Shown here piece after piece: positions 36,559 through 46,840 of a DNA stretch of 64,000 nt. The notes below the pieces were generated by a model. It saw nothing but the letters and a program-made list of their open reading frames with translations, was not told where the DNA came from and made no database searches. The stretch comes from Gloeomargarita sp. SKYB120. GTDB taxonomy: Bacteria; Cyanobacteriota; Cyanobacteriia; Gloeomargaritales; Gloeomargaritaceae. The translations under genes were made by a program, and so were the position numbers. How positions within the stretch are numbered: position 1 is the first letter of the stretch; each line of letters starts with the position of its first letter. The DNA is taken from assembly GCA_025062155.1 (NCBI GenBank), contig JANXAM010000001.1, positions 62,001 to 126,000 of the forward strand, written 5' to 3'.

Positions 36559-39285
36559 TTAGTCCTGGGCTGACCAGAGCCGCACTTGGTTGTCATCCCC
36601 AGCGGAGATGAGCAACCGACCATCGGGTGTGATGGCTAGGAGTTTGACCGCCTCTAGATGGCCCGTCAGGGTCTGCACTTCCCTGCCGGTGGCGGGGTTC
36701 CACACCGTGATCGCCGGGGCACCCACCGTTCCGGTCGCCGTGAACAGCAGCGCTTTATCGGGGCTAAATAGCAGGTCGTACACGATGCCGGAGGCCCTCA
36801 GGGTGCGCAACCGGTTGCCCTGGGCCATATCCCACAGCAATACCCGCCCGTCTACGCCACTGCCGGCGGCGAGCACACGCCCATCCCCACGAAACGCCAG
36901 CGACCAGATGCCCTGGCGCAGTTCGGGGTGGGTCAACCTGTAACGGCGTTGGCGCGGGAGCACCTCCCACACCTCTACCACAGACTGGCTCTGACTACCC
37001 GCTGCCACGAGCCGGCCCGCCGGGCTCACCGCTAGCGCATCAATCTTCCCCAGTTCCGGTAGGTCTTGGCGGAAGGTGGGACCGGTGGTGGGAAGCTGCA
37101 AATCCCACAGGTAAATCGTGCCGTTGGCATCCCCCACCGCTAGAAACCGCCCAGTGCCATCACTGGCCATAGCGGTAATCACGCCCTTGGGAGCTGCCAG
37201 GGGTTCTAAAGGGCGGCCACTGGGGACCCTCCACAGCTCTAGCCCCGCGCGGTCAGAGCTGACCAACTGTTCCCCTTGGCGCACAAAGGCCAGCCCCATC
37301 ACCGGCAGTCCCGCAGAGCGGAGCAGACGTTGCCGTTGGCCCGCCGGCAGTTGCCAGAGATAAATGCCGCCATCATCACTCCCAACCGCAATTTGTTTGC
37401 CTTGAGGGTCAATTGCTAGGGCGCTGACCCGCCCCGGTGCGGTGATAACCGTTGGTTCGCTGGAGAAACGGGCCAGGGTGGACGCGGTTACCTGGAGCGG
37501 GTCGTCGCGGGTCGCCCGCTGCTCATGCCACCACAACCCCACACCAGCCGACAATGTCAACAGGCCCGCCAGCAGTCCCATCAACCAAAGGGGCGAAGGC
37601 CGACGAGGCGCCGGTGGCAGGGAGCGGGGAAGCGGTCGCACGGGACGTCCACGGGTCACGGGTTCCGCCGGTGGGGGCGGCGGCGGTAGAGGCGGTCGGC
37701 GTTGCCCTTGAGTCGCTGGTTCTGCAGCCGGGCCACTGGCTGCTGTCTTCGCGGGCAAGACCTGGTAATGCAGCAACACCACTGTCACGTTGTCATGGCC
37801 GTTGCGCCGGTTGGCCAGTTGGATCAGCCGCTGGGCGGCGGTGACCAAATCCCGTTCACCGGTTAGAATTGGCAGAATTTCCCATTGCCAGTGCTGGTCC
37901 ACCAAGTTGTTGTCGCTCAGGCCGTCGGAGCACAGGAGAAAAACGCTGTCTTCGTCCAGCAGAAACCGCTGAACCGCCGGGTGGAGGACGCTGGAGGCGC
38001 TGATACCCAGGGCCTGCACCAAGGCGCCCGCCGCCGGTTGCCGTAACGCTTGCGGGTAAAGACTGTACCCCAGCCGCACCTCCCGCGACGCCACATCGTC
38101 GTCGGTGGTCATTTGGTAGCAACCCGAGCGAGTGATCCAGTAGGCGCGGCTATCACCCACGTTGGCAACAAACACGTCGTAATCCCGGATGAACGCCAGA
38201 GTCAGGGTGGTGCCCATGCGTTGCCGTTCTTGGCGTTGTTGCTGGTTGTTGACCTGGGCAATGCGCTCGTTGGCCTGGCAGACCACGGTGGCCAGTTCTT
38301 CAGCGATAAGCTTGGTGTCCAGTTTGGCCAGCAGGTGGGGATTGAGATGCTGACTGACGGACTCAACGGCCAGATTGGCCGCCTGGTCTCCCCCTTCGTG
38401 GCCGCCAATGCCGTCGCAGACAATCGCCAGGGGTAACGCCTGAGGGCTATGGGCTTTGGGGTAACAGGCATCCTCGTTACGGCGGCGCGTGGGTCCGGGG
38501 TCTGTCTGGGCTATGACCGTCACTTGGCTGTTCCAGGTCTCCCGCCACAGGGCAAGCCGCTGTTCAATCTGCTGGAGCCACTCTTCGGCGCTGGTGATCT
38601 GCTGCTGGATCATGGCTTCGCACCACTGGGCCAAGGGTTCGCGCACCTCCGAGCGGGCGGTCGGCACCAGGCGCTGCAGCAGCTCTCCCAACTGAGCCAA
38701 GGAGACCGGCTCCGGGTCGGGCGCCAACTCCCGCAAGCGCAGCACCGGCCCTTCGACCCGCAGCAGTTGCGGTTTCAACAGGCTGCTGGCCACTTGCTGA
38801 TAGTTCAATACCGGCCAGAGACGGGCTATTTGCCACAGCCAGTTCAGTTGCCGAAACGCCGTTGCGTTGGTCCAGGCCACGCCGAACGGTTGCACGGGCT
38901 TGGGATGAGGGGGTGGTTCGCTGTACTCCTTAGTCAACAGCGGCACCTGGGACAGCAACAGTCGCAACTGGCCCCCCACCGGCATCACTGCGTAAATCTG
39001 GGGTAAGTGCAGCCGCCAGGGAAATAACCGCAGGTAGGGCTGGGCCTCGATGGGAACGGTATCGACACTCAGCGGCGGTCGCCCCGGTTGCACATCCAAT
39101 AGGATATGTTCTCCCCGCAGGCGGTAGCGCTCTCGGTAGGGACGCTCTAGGTCTGTCTCCTGCAACGGCTCACCCGGAACCCACAGAAAAACCGTCTCCA
39201 GAGGTGCCCCACAGACCTGACAAAAGAGTTGGGTCTCAGGATTCAGGCTGTAGCAACTAGGGTTGGAACATTCTAGGTTGTCCAT
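36559..39285 (-). CDS. Zinc-ribbon / PP2C phosphatase / WD40 fusion protein
   Basis: The 908-residue protein has four parts. Residues 6-25 form a zinc ribbon (C6, C11, C22, C25). Residues 254-508 are a PPM/PP2C phosphatase with intact metal motifs: NEDA near 270, DGIGGHEGG (291-299), GDSR (377-380), SDGLSDN (453-459) and GHDN (496-499). A Pro-rich linker and a hydrophobic helix (566-586) follow. Residues 615-908 are WD40 repeats (several VRLW/VYLW-type strand ends). With one helix, the phosphatase should face the cytoplasm and the propeller the periplasm or lumen, unless the helix is buried. The start at 39285 is fixed by the zinc ribbon; the upstream frame is not coding. The substrate is unknown. 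Confidence 0.88.
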   Translation of the reverse strand: MDNLECSNPSCYSLNPETQLFCQVCGAPLETVFLWVPGEPLQETDLERPYRERYRLRGEHILLDVQPGRPPLSVDTVPIEAQPYLRLFPWRLHLPQIYAVMPVGGQLRLLLSQVPLLTKEYSEPPPHPKPVQPFGVAWTNATAFRQLNWLWQIARLWPVLNYQQVASSLLKPQLLRVEGPVLRLRELAPDPEPVSLAQLGELLQRLVPTARSEVREPLAQWCEAMIQQQITSAEEWLQQIEQRLALWRETWNSQVTVIAQTDPGPTRRRNEDACYPKAHSPQALPLAIVCDGIGGHEGGDQAANLAVESVSQHLNPHLLAKLDTKLIAEELATVVCQANERIAQVNNQQQRQERQRMGTTLTLAFIRDYDVFVANVGDSRAYWITRSGCYQMTTDDDVASREVRLGYSLYPQALRQPAAGALVQALGISASSVLHPAVQRFLLDEDSVFLLCSDGLSDNNLVDQHWQWEILPILTGERDLVTAAQRLIQLANRRNGHDNVTVVLLHYQVLPAKTAASGPAAEPATQGQRRPPLPPPPPPAEPVTRGRPVRPLPRSLPPAPRRPSPLWLMGLLAGLLTLSAGVGLWWHEQRATRDDPLQVTASTLARFSSEPTVITAPGRVSALAIDPQGKQIAVGSDDGGIYLWQLPAGQRQRLLRSAGLPVMGLAFVRQGEQLVSSDRAGLELWRVPSGRPLEPLAAPKGVITAMASDGTGRFLAVGDANGTIYLWDLQLPTTGPTFRQDLPELGKIDALAVSPAGRLVAAGSQSQSVVEVWEVLPRQRRYRLTHPELRQGIWSLAFRGDGRVLAAGSGVDGRVLLWDMAQGNRLRTLRASGIVYDLLFSPDKALLFTATGTVGAPAITVWNPATGREVQTLTGHLEAVKLLAITPDGRLLISAGDDNQVRLWSAQD

Positions 39286-39328
39286 CCATCCGGTGGGGGG
39301 TGATGGCAGCTTGCCTACCCATCTTAGC

Positions 39329-40561
39329 CTACGCCTCCTCCAGGGCCGCAATCCCCGGTAAAACCTTGCCCTCGAGCAATTCCAGGCTAGCACCCCCGCC
39401 GGTAGAAATATGGCTCATGCGGTCAGCCAGTCCCGCCTGTTCCACAGCGGCCACCGAATCCCCCCCACCAATAATCGTCGTGCAGCCCTGGGCGGTCAAA
39501 TCCGCGAGAATTTGGGCCACCGCTCGCGTGCCAGCGGCAAACCGCTCAAACTCAAACACGCCCATCGGCCCATTCCACACCACCGTCTGACACCCCTGCA
39601 ACGCCTGACGGATTTGTTCCACTGACGCTGGCCCAATGTCTAACCCCATCCACTCGTCGGGGATCGCCGTCACCGGTACGGTTTGGGCCTGGGCATCCGG
39701 GGCAAACTTGTCGGCGACCACCACATCTGTCGGCAACAGCAATTGGATCCCCCGCGCCTGGGCCTTGGCCATCAGGTTTTTTGCCAGCTCCACCTTGTCT
39801 GTTTCCACCAGGGATTTGCCGACGCGCAACCCCTGGGCCAGGTAGAAGGTAAAAATCATGCCGCCGCCGAGAATCAGGCGGTCCACCTTTTCCAGTAGCG
39901 CCTCGATCACCCCAATCTTGCTCGACACCTTCGACCCACCGATGATGGCCGCTAAGGGCCGCCGGGGATTTTCAATCGCCCCCTGTAGGTACTGCAACTC
40001 CTTCTCAATCAGAAATCCTGCTACGGCGGGCTTCAAATAGTGGGCAACCCTTTCGGTGGAGGCGTGGGCGCGGTGGGCCGTCCCAAAGGCGTCATTCACG
40101 TACAGGTCGGCCAAGGCGGCTAATTTCTGGGCAAAAGCAGGGTCGTTGGCCTCCTCTTCGGCGTAGAAACGCACATTTTCCAGGAGCGCCACTTGCCCAT
40201 TTTGTAGGTTTTGCACCACCCGCTGGGCCGCTTCACCGATACAATCGGGGGCAAATTGGACGTCTGTACCCAGCAACTCAGCTAAACGGGCGGCGACAGG
40301 GGCTAGACTGTTGCCCTCCTTGACCAGTTTCACCTCGCCCGTGTTTTTGTCCTTTTGAAACGGCCGTCCCAGGTGACTGCACAGGATGACCTTAGCCCCC
40401 CGTTCCCGTAGGTATTGGATGGTAGGCAGCGCTGCCCGAATCCGTGTATCGTCGGTAATCCGCTGTTCTTTATCCAGGGGCACGTTAAAGTCCACCCGCA
40501 CCAAAACCCGCTTGCCCGCCAGGTCAGCCTCGGTCAAACTAGCCACTGTTTTTTTCGCCAC
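39329..40561 (-). CDS. pgk: Phosphoglycerate kinase
   Basis: Phosphoglycerate kinase makes 1,3-bisphosphoglycerate in the Calvin cycle and runs in reverse in glycolysis. The 410-residue protein has the signature [19 protein letters not shown], and [11 protein letters not shown] near the C terminus. The GTG at 40561 (MAKKTVASL) is chosen because GGAGGG lies seven bases upstream; the open frame reaches 40621, over the divergent stress-protein start. It ends 43 bases upstream of the PP2C fusion. Confidence 0.97.
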   Translation of the reverse strand: MAKKTVASLTEADLAGKRVLVRVDFNVPLDKEQRITDDTRIRAALPTIQYLRERGAKVILCSHLGRPFQKDKNTGEVKLVKEGNSLAPVAARLAELLGTDVQFAPDCIGEAAQRVVQNLQNGQVALLENVRFYAEEEANDPAFAQKLAALADLYVNDAFGTAHRAHASTERVAHYLKPAVAGFLIEKELQYLQGAIENPRRPLAAIIGGSKVSSKIGVIEALLEKVDRLILGGGMIFTFYLAQGLRVGKSLVETDKVELAKNLMAKAQARGIQLLLPTDVVVADKFAPDAQAQTVPVTAIPDEWMGLDIGPASVEQIRQALQGCQTVVWNGPMGVFEFERFAAGTRAVAQILADLTAQGCTTIIGGGDSVAAVEQAGLADRMSHISTGGGASLELLEGKVLPGIAALEEA

Positions 40562-40619
40562 AGCATCCCTCCACCCAAATCTGGAATAATTGTACTGGTG
40601 AATAGAACGCCTTTCGCCC

Positions 40620-40988
40620 ATGTTTCACAAAGTTCTGTTGGCGTTGGACCGCAACCGGGAACCCCTGGAGCCAGGTCTGAAACTAGTGACGTTTTGCGAC
40701 GCTGAATTGACCTTATTGGCAGTCGCCGCAACCGATGCCGAGGTAACTGACACGGAGGACTGGTTGCGGGAGGTTGAAGCGAGTGTGCAAAACAGGGGCA
40801 TTAAGGTTCATAGCTTGGTGCGGGTTGGGCAACCGGCATTTGTCATTTGCGATGTGGCTGACGAGCTGAACGCGGATTTGATCATCATGGGCTGCCGGGG
40901 CACAGGTTTGACGGAGGAAGGCATGGCAGAAAGCGTGAGCATCCGGGTGATCAATCTCGCGCCCTGTCCGGTGCTGGTCATCCCTTGA
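40620..40988 (+). CDS. Universal stress protein (UspA family)
   Basis: A 122-residue single Usp domain, [20 protein letters not shown] at the start and [12 protein letters not shown] near the end. The ATP-binding motif G-2x-G-9x-G-S/T is degenerate here ([17 protein letters not shown]), so nucleotide binding is doubtful. It is divergent from pgk across 58 bases, so the two may share regulation, and its end overlaps the convergent permease gene by 11 bases. Confidence 0.88.
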   Translation: MFHKVLLALDRNREPLEPGLKLVTFCDAELTLLAVAATDAEVTDTEDWLREVEASVQNRGIKVHSLVRVGQPAFVICDVADELNADLIIMGCRGTGLTEEGMAESVSIRVINLAPCPVLVIP

Positions 40989-41835
40989 CGGTCCCCGCCT
41001 GCGCCAGCCAGTTCAACCCCAGTACAACGGCAATCAACACCAAGGCGGCGGCCCAGGCCAATTCCTGCTGGTTGGCAAAGGGCGATAGCGCAAAGGTGTA
41101 AATCAGTACCGGCAAGGACGCTACCGGTTGCGTCAGCAGGGCTTCGGGGCCTAATTCTCGCAGGGGCAAATAATGCCGGGAAAACAAAGCTGTGAACAGC
41201 AGGGGAGCCGTTTCGCCCGCCGCCCGCGCCAGGGCCAGCGTTAAACCGGTGCGCAATCCCGGCCACGCCTGGGGCAAGAGAATGCGAGTCACCATTTGCC
41301 AGCGGGTCGCTCCCAACGCCCAGGCCGCCTGGCGCATCTCTTGGGGCACCGCCGCGAGAGCCAACCGCGTTGTGGTCGTGAGAATCGGCAGCATGATCAG
41401 GGCAAGGGCTAACGCGCCTGCCAGCGCCGAGAACCGCCGGGTATGGACAATCATCACGCCAAACACAAACACCCCCACCAGAATGGACGGCAATCCCGCT
41501 AGCACCTCCAGTCCCAGGTTCAGCCCGCTTGCCAACCACGGCCAGGGACAAAACTCGCTCAAATACACCGCCGCCAACACCGACACCGGCAGCGCCATCA
41601 GCGTCGCCAGGGTTAACAACACCGCACTACCCACCAAGGCTGGTCCGAGTCCTCCTGTAGCATCTAAAGGCGCCGGTGGTAACGCCGTCAACACTGTCCA
41701 GCCGTCTCGGAGCCATTGCGCCATGCCGCGATAACTCACATAACCCAAAATGGCACCTAGCACCCCCAACACTAGCACCAGCGCCAAGGTTACTAGGGTG
41801 GATAGGAGCCAATCCCGCAGCCGTCGCAGCATCAT
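40978..41835 (-). CDS. PstA-like phosphate ABC transporter permease, orphan copy
   Basis: The 285-residue membrane protein has six hydrophobic segments and the permease EAA loop REMRQAAWALGATRWQMVTRI, and resembles PstA throughout (for example LVGSAVLLTLATLMALPVSVLAAVYL). No pstS, pstC or pstB adjoins it; it stands fourth after hemL, ruvX and nagZ, and its ATG overlaps the nagZ stop (ATGA). A second, standard pstA lies at 58580. It could pair with another PstC elsewhere or have a different substrate. Confidence 0.82.
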   Translation of the reverse strand: MMLRRLRDWLLSTLVTLALVLVLGVLGAILGYVSYRGMAQWLRDGWTVLTALPPAPLDATGGLGPALVGSAVLLTLATLMALPVSVLAAVYLSEFCPWPWLASGLNLGLEVLAGLPSILVGVFVFGVMIVHTRRFSALAGALALALIMLPILTTTTRLALAAVPQEMRQAAWALGATRWQMVTRILLPQAWPGLRTGLTLALARAAGETAPLLFTALFSRHYLPLRELGPEALLTQPVASLPVLIYTFALSPFANQQELAWAAALVLIAVVLGLNWLAQAGTVKG

Positions 41836-43316
41836 GGCTTACCGCGCAAGAGGCGACCCACCGCCTGCAACTGGAGCCTGCGAAATCCGCCGGCGTCAAT
41901 GAGCGTCACCTCTGGCGGCACCAGTTGGCTATCCCAGGGCGAACCTATGAGCACCACCACCAAAGGTTGCGCCAATGCGACCAAATCCCCAAGCACTTGC
42001 CGCTGTCCCAGATACCGCTGAGCATGGTACAGCAGTAAAACATGGGTCGTTTCTGGGGATGACGCGGGTAGCGGTGTGGGTTCGGTCAAGGCGGTGGTGA
42101 TCACCTGGGCGTCGGGCACCTGTAGCAGTGCGGCCATCTGGCAGGCATCAAACCAGCAGGGTTCAAACAGCACCCAATCCGCTAGCGGTTTCACATCGGG
42201 TACGTACAACCGCACCGGCCCTGAAATGGGCAACCACCCTCTGGGGTCACGCACCACGCGCACTGCCGCTTGGGAAATGGCTGCCGCTAAGGCTGTCGCA
42301 GGCTCCGGGATTCGGCCTGTTAACACCTGAGCCACGTCCGCTTGGGCAACCAACGACTCAATGCGCGACAAGGCGACGTCATGGTCAGGCAAGTCCCCCT
42401 GTTGTGCCGCCGCCGTTAAGACCTCTATCACCTCTACCATCAGCGCTGGGCTGGCTTGGCCAATGATGGCAATGTCATGTCCCGCCTGCAGGGTTTGCAA
42501 CACCATTTCCGGCAACGTCCCCTGTAGCCGCAGCGCTCCCATGCCTAAGTCATCGCTGACGCAAAGGCCGCGAAACCCCAGCGTATGACGGAGATAAGTC
42601 TGAATGGTGGGTGCTGAAAAGGTGGTGATGGTTTCTGCATCGAGCGCCGGCGCTTTCAGATGGGTAGTCATCACCGCCGGTATCCCAGCTTGAATCAGCG
42701 CCTGAAACGGTTGCCAGTGCCGTTGCCATTCCTGGAGCGGTATATCCACGCGGGGCAACCCATCGTGGGGGTCCACCGTCGCCGCACCGAGACCAGGAAA
42801 ATGCTTGGCACATCCCCAAATGCCCACGCGCTGTAATCCCCGCCACAGGGCGACGCCCAACCGTGCCACCCGTTCGGGGTCGGAACCAAACGACCGCCAC
42901 CCCAGCCCCGGATTCGGTTTGCTCCCCATGACATCTACCACCGGCGCTAAGTTCCAGCCAATCCCCAGCGCCCGCAATTCCCGCCCGATTTGCTCACCCA
43001 TGTGTTCCGCCCACTGTTCCGCTTGGGCCAAGTCTTGTTCCGCCACCCGCCCCAGCGCATAATTCCCCGGCCAAATCGTGCCGGGTTGCAGATGGCGCAC
43101 CACCTGGCCGCCTTCGTGGTCCACCGCCACCACCAGCGGTCGTCCCAGTTTCTTTCGCAATTCCTGCAACTGCTGGGGTAACTGCTCTGGCTGGGCCAAC
43201 TGCGACCGAAACAACAGCAGTCCCGTCGCGCCGGTTGTTTGCAGTAGATGGAATGCCGCTTCCCCAATCGGTCCCGGTGGCGCCCCTAGCAACAATCGCC
43301 GTCCAACTTCAGCCAT
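41832..43316 (-). CDS. nagZ: Beta-N-acetylhexosaminidase of glycoside hydrolase family 3 (NagZ type)
   Basis: NagZ removes GlcNAc from 1,6-anhydro-muropeptides in peptidoglycan recycling. The protein (494 residues) has VAVDHEGGQVVR, KHFPGLGAATVDPHDGLP (NagZ usually has KHFPGHGxTxxDSH) and CVSDDLGMGAL with the nucleophile Asp. The C-terminal 150 residues form an extra GH3 domain that single-domain NagZ of proteobacteria lacks. It overlaps ruvX by eight bases and the permease by four. Confidence 0.85.
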   Translation of the reverse strand: MAEVGRRLLLGAPPGPIGEAAFHLLQTTGATGLLLFRSQLAQPEQLPQQLQELRKKLGRPLVVAVDHEGGQVVRHLQPGTIWPGNYALGRVAEQDLAQAEQWAEHMGEQIGRELRALGIGWNLAPVVDVMGSKPNPGLGWRSFGSDPERVARLGVALWRGLQRVGIWGCAKHFPGLGAATVDPHDGLPRVDIPLQEWQRHWQPFQALIQAGIPAVMTTHLKAPALDAETITTFSAPTIQTYLRHTLGFRGLCVSDDLGMGALRLQGTLPEMVLQTLQAGHDIAIIGQASPALMVEVIEVLTAAAQQGDLPDHDVALSRIESLVAQADVAQVLTGRIPEPATALAAAISQAAVRVVRDPRGWLPISGPVRLYVPDVKPLADWVLFEPCWFDACQMAALLQVPDAQVITTALTEPTPLPASSPETTHVLLLYHAQRYLGQRQVLGDLVALAQPLVVVLIGSPWDSQLVPPEVTLIDAGGFRRLQLQAVGRLLRGKP

Positions 43317-43710
43317 GCTGCTGGCAATAGCGTTCGACCAGAATCATGGCCGCCACGTCATCCACCGGGCCGGGCAAGGGCCGCAGCCGCCGGGGCAACA
43401 GTTGTCGCCATCCCCGCGCCGGATAGACCTCCCAGTACCGTTGCTGGGCTTCCAGGGTACTAAACCGCTCATCCACCAAGGCAACCATCACGCCGGGGAG
43501 CCATTCCTGGAGCCGTTGTCGCCAGGGTTGCGCCGTCGTTTGATTGCCCATTACCACCACTTCAGGCTGGTACTGATGGTACAAGCGCCGGAGCAAGGCC
43601 AGGGTGTCCGCCGCCGGCACCACTTGATGGAACAGCCATTCCCCTTGGGCTGAGCGCACCGCCACGCCACATTTATCGCGTCCAGGGTCAAACCCCAAAA
43701 TCACCGGCAT
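43309..43710 (-). CDS. YqgF/RuvX family nuclease
   Basis: The 133-residue RNase-H-fold protein opens ILGFDPGRDKCGVAVR and has LVDERFSTLEAQQRY and a late DDVAAMILVERY, matching YqgF. This family includes the pre-16S rRNA 5'-end processing nuclease and a putative Holliday-junction resolvase. Cyanobacteria often have two YqgF-like proteins; this one looks like the shorter, divergent form. The ATG overlaps the hemL TAA by one base. Confidence 0.82.
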   Translation of the reverse strand: MPVILGFDPGRDKCGVAVRSAQGEWLFHQVVPAADTLALLRRLYHQYQPEVVVMGNQTTAQPWRQRLQEWLPGVMVALVDERFSTLEAQQRYWEVYPARGWRQLLPRRLRPLPGPVDDVAAMILVERYCQQHG

Positions 43711-45014
43711 TAGCGAGGCAATTCACTCAGGACTTCGCGGGCTGCCGCCAAGGTGGCATCAATGTCGGCCTCCGTGTGGGCCAGGCTGGTGAATCCCGCC
43801 TCAAATTGGGATGGGGCTAGATACACCCCCCGCTCCAGCATTCCCCGGTGGAACCGGCTGAACTTTTGCAAATCCGACGTTTTCGCCTGCGCGTAGTTTT
43901 TGACCGGGCCGCGGGTGAAGAAGAAGCCAAACATGCCCCCCAAGCTGCCACTGCACATCGGGTGACCCAGCTCATCGGCAATCGCCTGCAACCCCTGCAC
44001 CAAGCGGGTCGTGATGCGCTCCAACTGCTCATAGACCCCCGGCCGTTGCAGGAGTTCGAGCGTCTTAATCCCCGCCGTCATCGCCAGGGGATTCCCCGAA
44101 AGCGTTCCCGCTTGGTACATGGGACCCGCCGGCGCTACCATCTGCATGATGTCTTTGCGACCGCCATAGGCCCCCACGGGCAACCCACCGCCAATGATCT
44201 TGCCTAGCGTCGTCAAATCCGGTTTGATGCCGAAGTATTCCTGCGCGCCCCCGTAGCGAATCCGAAACCCCGTCATCACCTCGTCAAACACCAACAGGGC
44301 GCCTTCCCGTTCCGTTAGCTCCCGCAGGCCCACCAGGAACTCCCGCTCCGGCAGGATAAAACCGGCATTCCCCACCACCGGTTCCAGCACCACGGCGGCA
44401 ATTTCCCCCGGATACTGGGCAAATAAAGCCTTCACAGCGTCTAAGTCGTTATAGGGTGCGGTTAGCGTCGCAGCCGTTACCGACTTGGGCACGCCCGGCG
44501 AATCCGGCAACCCCAACGTAGCCACCCCCGACCCAGCCTTGACCAAAAACATATCCGCATGGCCGTGGTAGCAACCTTCAAACTTGATGATTTTCTCCCG
44601 CCCGGTAAACGCCCGCGCCAGCCGTAGTGCCCCCATGCACGCTTCCGTCCCCGAGTTCACAAAGCGCACCATTTCGATGCTGGGCACCGCTGCAATCACC
44701 ATCTCCGCCAGGATGTTTTCCTGACGACTGGGTGCGCCAAAACTGGTACCTTTCCAGGCAGCGTCGCAAATAGCTTGGATCACTTCGGGATGGGCGTGCC
44801 CACAAATGGCTGGCCCCCAGGTGCCCACGTAGTCAATGTACCGGTTGCCATCCACGTCCCAGATGTAGGCCCCCTGCACCCGGTCAAACACGATGGGCTG
44901 GCCTCCTACCGACTTAAACGCCCGCACGGGCGAACTGACGCCCCCCGGCATTAACTCTTGGGCGCGGGCAAAGATGCGCTGGGATTCCGTGGTATTCCAA
45001 GCTGTGGCAACCAT
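43710..45014 (-). CDS. hemL: Glutamate-1-semialdehyde 2,1-aminomutase
   Basis: HemL is the PLP enzyme that makes 5-aminolevulinate from glutamate-1-semialdehyde, feeding haem, chlorophyll and bilins. Hallmarks are [22 protein letters not shown], the DEVMTGFR segment and the PLP lysine in [20 protein letters not shown] start at the ATG at 45014 ([11 protein letters not shown]), which matches the family beginning, rather than a TTG nine codons upstream. It heads the ruvX-nagZ-pstA-like coupled group. Confidence 0.96.
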   Translation of the reverse strand: MVATAWNTTESQRIFARAQELMPGGVSSPVRAFKSVGGQPIVFDRVQGAYIWDVDGNRYIDYVGTWGPAICGHAHPEVIQAICDAAWKGTSFGAPSRQENILAEMVIAAVPSIEMVRFVNSGTEACMGALRLARAFTGREKIIKFEGCYHGHADMFLVKAGSGVATLGLPDSPGVPKSVTAATLTAPYNDLDAVKALFAQYPGEIAAVVLEPVVGNAGFILPEREFLVGLRELTEREGALLVFDEVMTGFRIRYGGAQEYFGIKPDLTTLGKIIGGGLPVGAYGGRKDIMQMVAPAGPMYQAGTLSGNPLAMTAGIKTLELLQRPGVYEQLERITTRLVQGLQAIADELGHPMCSGSLGGMFGFFFTRGPVKNYAQAKTSDLQKFSRFHRGMLERGVYLAPSQFEAGFTSLAHTEADIDATLAAAREVLSELPR

Positions 45015-45041
45015 AGGTTTCGTCTCGTCCTGATTGGCCAA

Positions 45042-45303
45042 GGTTTTTACCTATTCTACCCCCTAGCGGTTACCCTCGCCGCTTTCCATCGCATTACCTT
45101 ATGGGTTTGAGTCATTTTGATTATCTAATAAAGCCACTTTATTGCTCACCCCAAAAACTGTAAACTTATCAACTCTTCCCAACGATGGAAACGACCTTTA
45201 GTATGGAAATTGACAAAATTAATTCTGCCTACTTTCTGTTTACTCTTGTAAACTTTTACCCGTTTTTTCGGCAATTTCGTCTGAGATTGTTGAGGAGGTG
45301 TTT
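45042..45303 (+). promoter_or_regulatory. Upstream region of the cmp locus with a GTTTAC/GTAAAC palindrome
   Basis: This AT-rich gap holds the promoter for cmpA1. A perfect 6-base inverted repeat GTTTAC-TCTT-GTAAAC lies at 45238-45253, and TGTAAACTT occurs again near 45158. LysR-type regulators such as CmpR bind T-N11-A or TTA-N7/8-TAA sites; here TTA and TAA are six bases apart, so the match is imperfect. A TTGACA at 45210-45215 could be a -35 box. A GAGGAGG ribosome-binding site precedes the GTG at 45304. Confidence 0.5.
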
Positions 45304-46596
45304 GTGTCTAATCAACGCTTCAATCGTCGGCAATTTTTGCTAGGTGCTGGGACGGCTGCGGGATTGATTTTTCTGAATAAGACGGCCAGCCATGCTCAGT
45401 CAGCAGGCAAACCAGAGACCACAAAAATTCGGTTAGGTTACCTGCCCATTGTGGAATCAGCACCCTTGATCATCGCCCAGGAGAAAGGCTTTTTCGCCAA
45501 GTACGGGATGACAGATGTTGAGGTGATCAAGCAGGCCAACTGGGCATCGGCGCGGGACAACGTGGTGATCGGCTCAGCCGCCGGTGGGATTGACGGAGGC
45601 ATGTGGCAGCTCCCCATGCCGCACTTGATCACGGAGGGGGTGATCACCAACGGGCGCAAGGTGCCAATGTACGTGCTGGCGATGTTGATCACCCAGGGGA
45701 ATGGCATTGCCGTGTCCAACACCCTGCGGGGTCAAGGGCTGCACCTGCGCATGAAAAACCCCAATGTGATCAAAGAGTTCAGCCGCACGCGGGGCCGGCA
45801 ATTCAAGGTGGCCTACACGTTCCCAGGGGGCAATCAGGAGCTATGGATTCGCTACTGGCTGGCAGCCAACGGGATTGACCCGGATAAGGATGTGGACATG
45901 GTCACCATTCCACCGGCGGAAACCGTGCAGGGACTGAAAACGGGAACGGTGGATGCCTTCAGCACTGGCGACCCGTGGCCCTATCGGATTGTGGAGGAAG
46001 ACGCAGGCTTTCTGGCGGTTTTGACAGCCCAGATGTGGCGGTTTCACCCGGAGGAATACCTGGCGATCCGCGCCGACTGGGTGGATAGACATCCCAATGC
46101 CACGATTGCGCTACTGCGGGGGTTGTTCGAGGCCCAGCAGTGGTGCGACCAGAAGGCCAACCGCCGGGAAATGGCCAAGTTGCTCTCGGGACGGAATTTC
46201 TACAACGTGCGGGAGGACATCCTGATTGACCCCTTCCTGGGGCAATACGTGATGGGAGACGGCCAGCGCAACGTGAGCGATTTCACCATGGGTCCGCTGT
46301 ACTGGCAATGCGCCCGGGGGAGCGTTTCCTATCCCTATCGCAGTTTAGAGCTGTGGTTTTTGGTGGAAACGATGCGCTGGGGATTGCACCGCGGATTCAT
46401 CAAAAGCGTGGACCAGGCGCGGGCGCTCGTCAATCGGGTCAACCGGGAAGACTTCTGGCGGCGTGCGGCACAGGCGTCAGGCATCAAACCACCGGCGAGC
46501 CAGTCGCGGGGTGTAGAAACCTTGTTTGATGGCGTGAAATTTGACCCGGCCAACCCCCAAGCCTACCTGAAACAACTCAAAATCAAGCGGGTTTGA
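45304..46596 (+). CDS. cmpA: Bicarbonate-binding protein CmpA, copy 1 (twin-arginine leader, no lipobox)
   Basis: The 430-residue protein is close to CmpA, the periplasmic bicarbonate receptor of the BCT1 transporter: [37 protein letters not shown] and [14 protein letters not shown]. These favour CmpA over the related nitrate receptor NrtA. The leader has a twin-arginine start (FNRRQFLLG) and a likely Ala-x-Ala cleavage at SHAQ, but no cysteine, so it should be a free periplasmic protein. The GTG at 45304 is chosen over 45298, which would touch the ribosome-binding site. A terminator follows, then a second cmpA. Confidence 0.88.
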   Translation: MSNQRFNRRQFLLGAGTAAGLIFLNKTASHAQSAGKPETTKIRLGYLPIVESAPLIIAQEKGFFAKYGMTDVEVIKQANWASARDNVVIGSAAGGIDGGMWQLPMPHLITEGVITNGRKVPMYVLAMLITQGNGIAVSNTLRGQGLHLRMKNPNVIKEFSRTRGRQFKVAYTFPGGNQELWIRYWLAANGIDPDKDVDMVTIPPAETVQGLKTGTVDAFSTGDPWPYRIVEEDAGFLAVLTAQMWRFHPEEYLAIRADWVDRHPNATIALLRGLFEAQQWCDQKANRREMAKLLSGRNFYNVREDILIDPFLGQYVMGDGQRNVSDFTMGPLYWQCARGSVSYPYRSLELWFLVETMRWGLHRGFIKSVDQARALVNRVNREDFWRRAAQASGIKPPASQSRGVETLFDGVKFDPANPQAYLKQLKIKRV

Positions 46597-46630
46597 CACC
46601 ACGCAGGCATTCCCTCCCAACATTCATCCG

Positions 46631-46660
46631 GTCCCAGCGCAGACGACTGGGATTTTTTTT
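46631..46660 (+). terminator. Rho-independent-type terminator after cmpA copy 1
   Basis: An inverted repeat TCCCAG/CTGGGA (46632-46637 and 46647-46652) with a nine-base loop is followed at once by eight T residues. It would end or attenuate transcription after the first cmpA, leaving that mRNA more abundant than the downstream genes. Confidence 0.7.
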
Positions 46661-46840
46661 CCTAGATAACCATAACTTATGATTGCCTTTACAAAATATC
46701 AATTCCCGTACCCTTCCCAAACCTTAAGACATCCTTTAGGATGGGGGTTGTCAAAAGAGATATCCGTCCTTTTGGCTCTTTTTTGCCAATTTGCATCCAG
46801 TTGTTGGCAATTTCTTCAGAAATTGTTGAGGAGGGTATTT
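46661..46840 (+). promoter_or_regulatory. Upstream region of cmpA copy 2, related to that of copy 1
   Basis: The last 45 bases before the GTG (GGCAATTTCTTCAGAAATTG and GAGGAGGG) closely match the region before copy 1, so the duplication included the 5' untranslated region. A CATCC-TTTA-GGATG palindrome lies at 46730-46743. Copy 2 thus probably has its own promoter. Confidence 0.5.
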
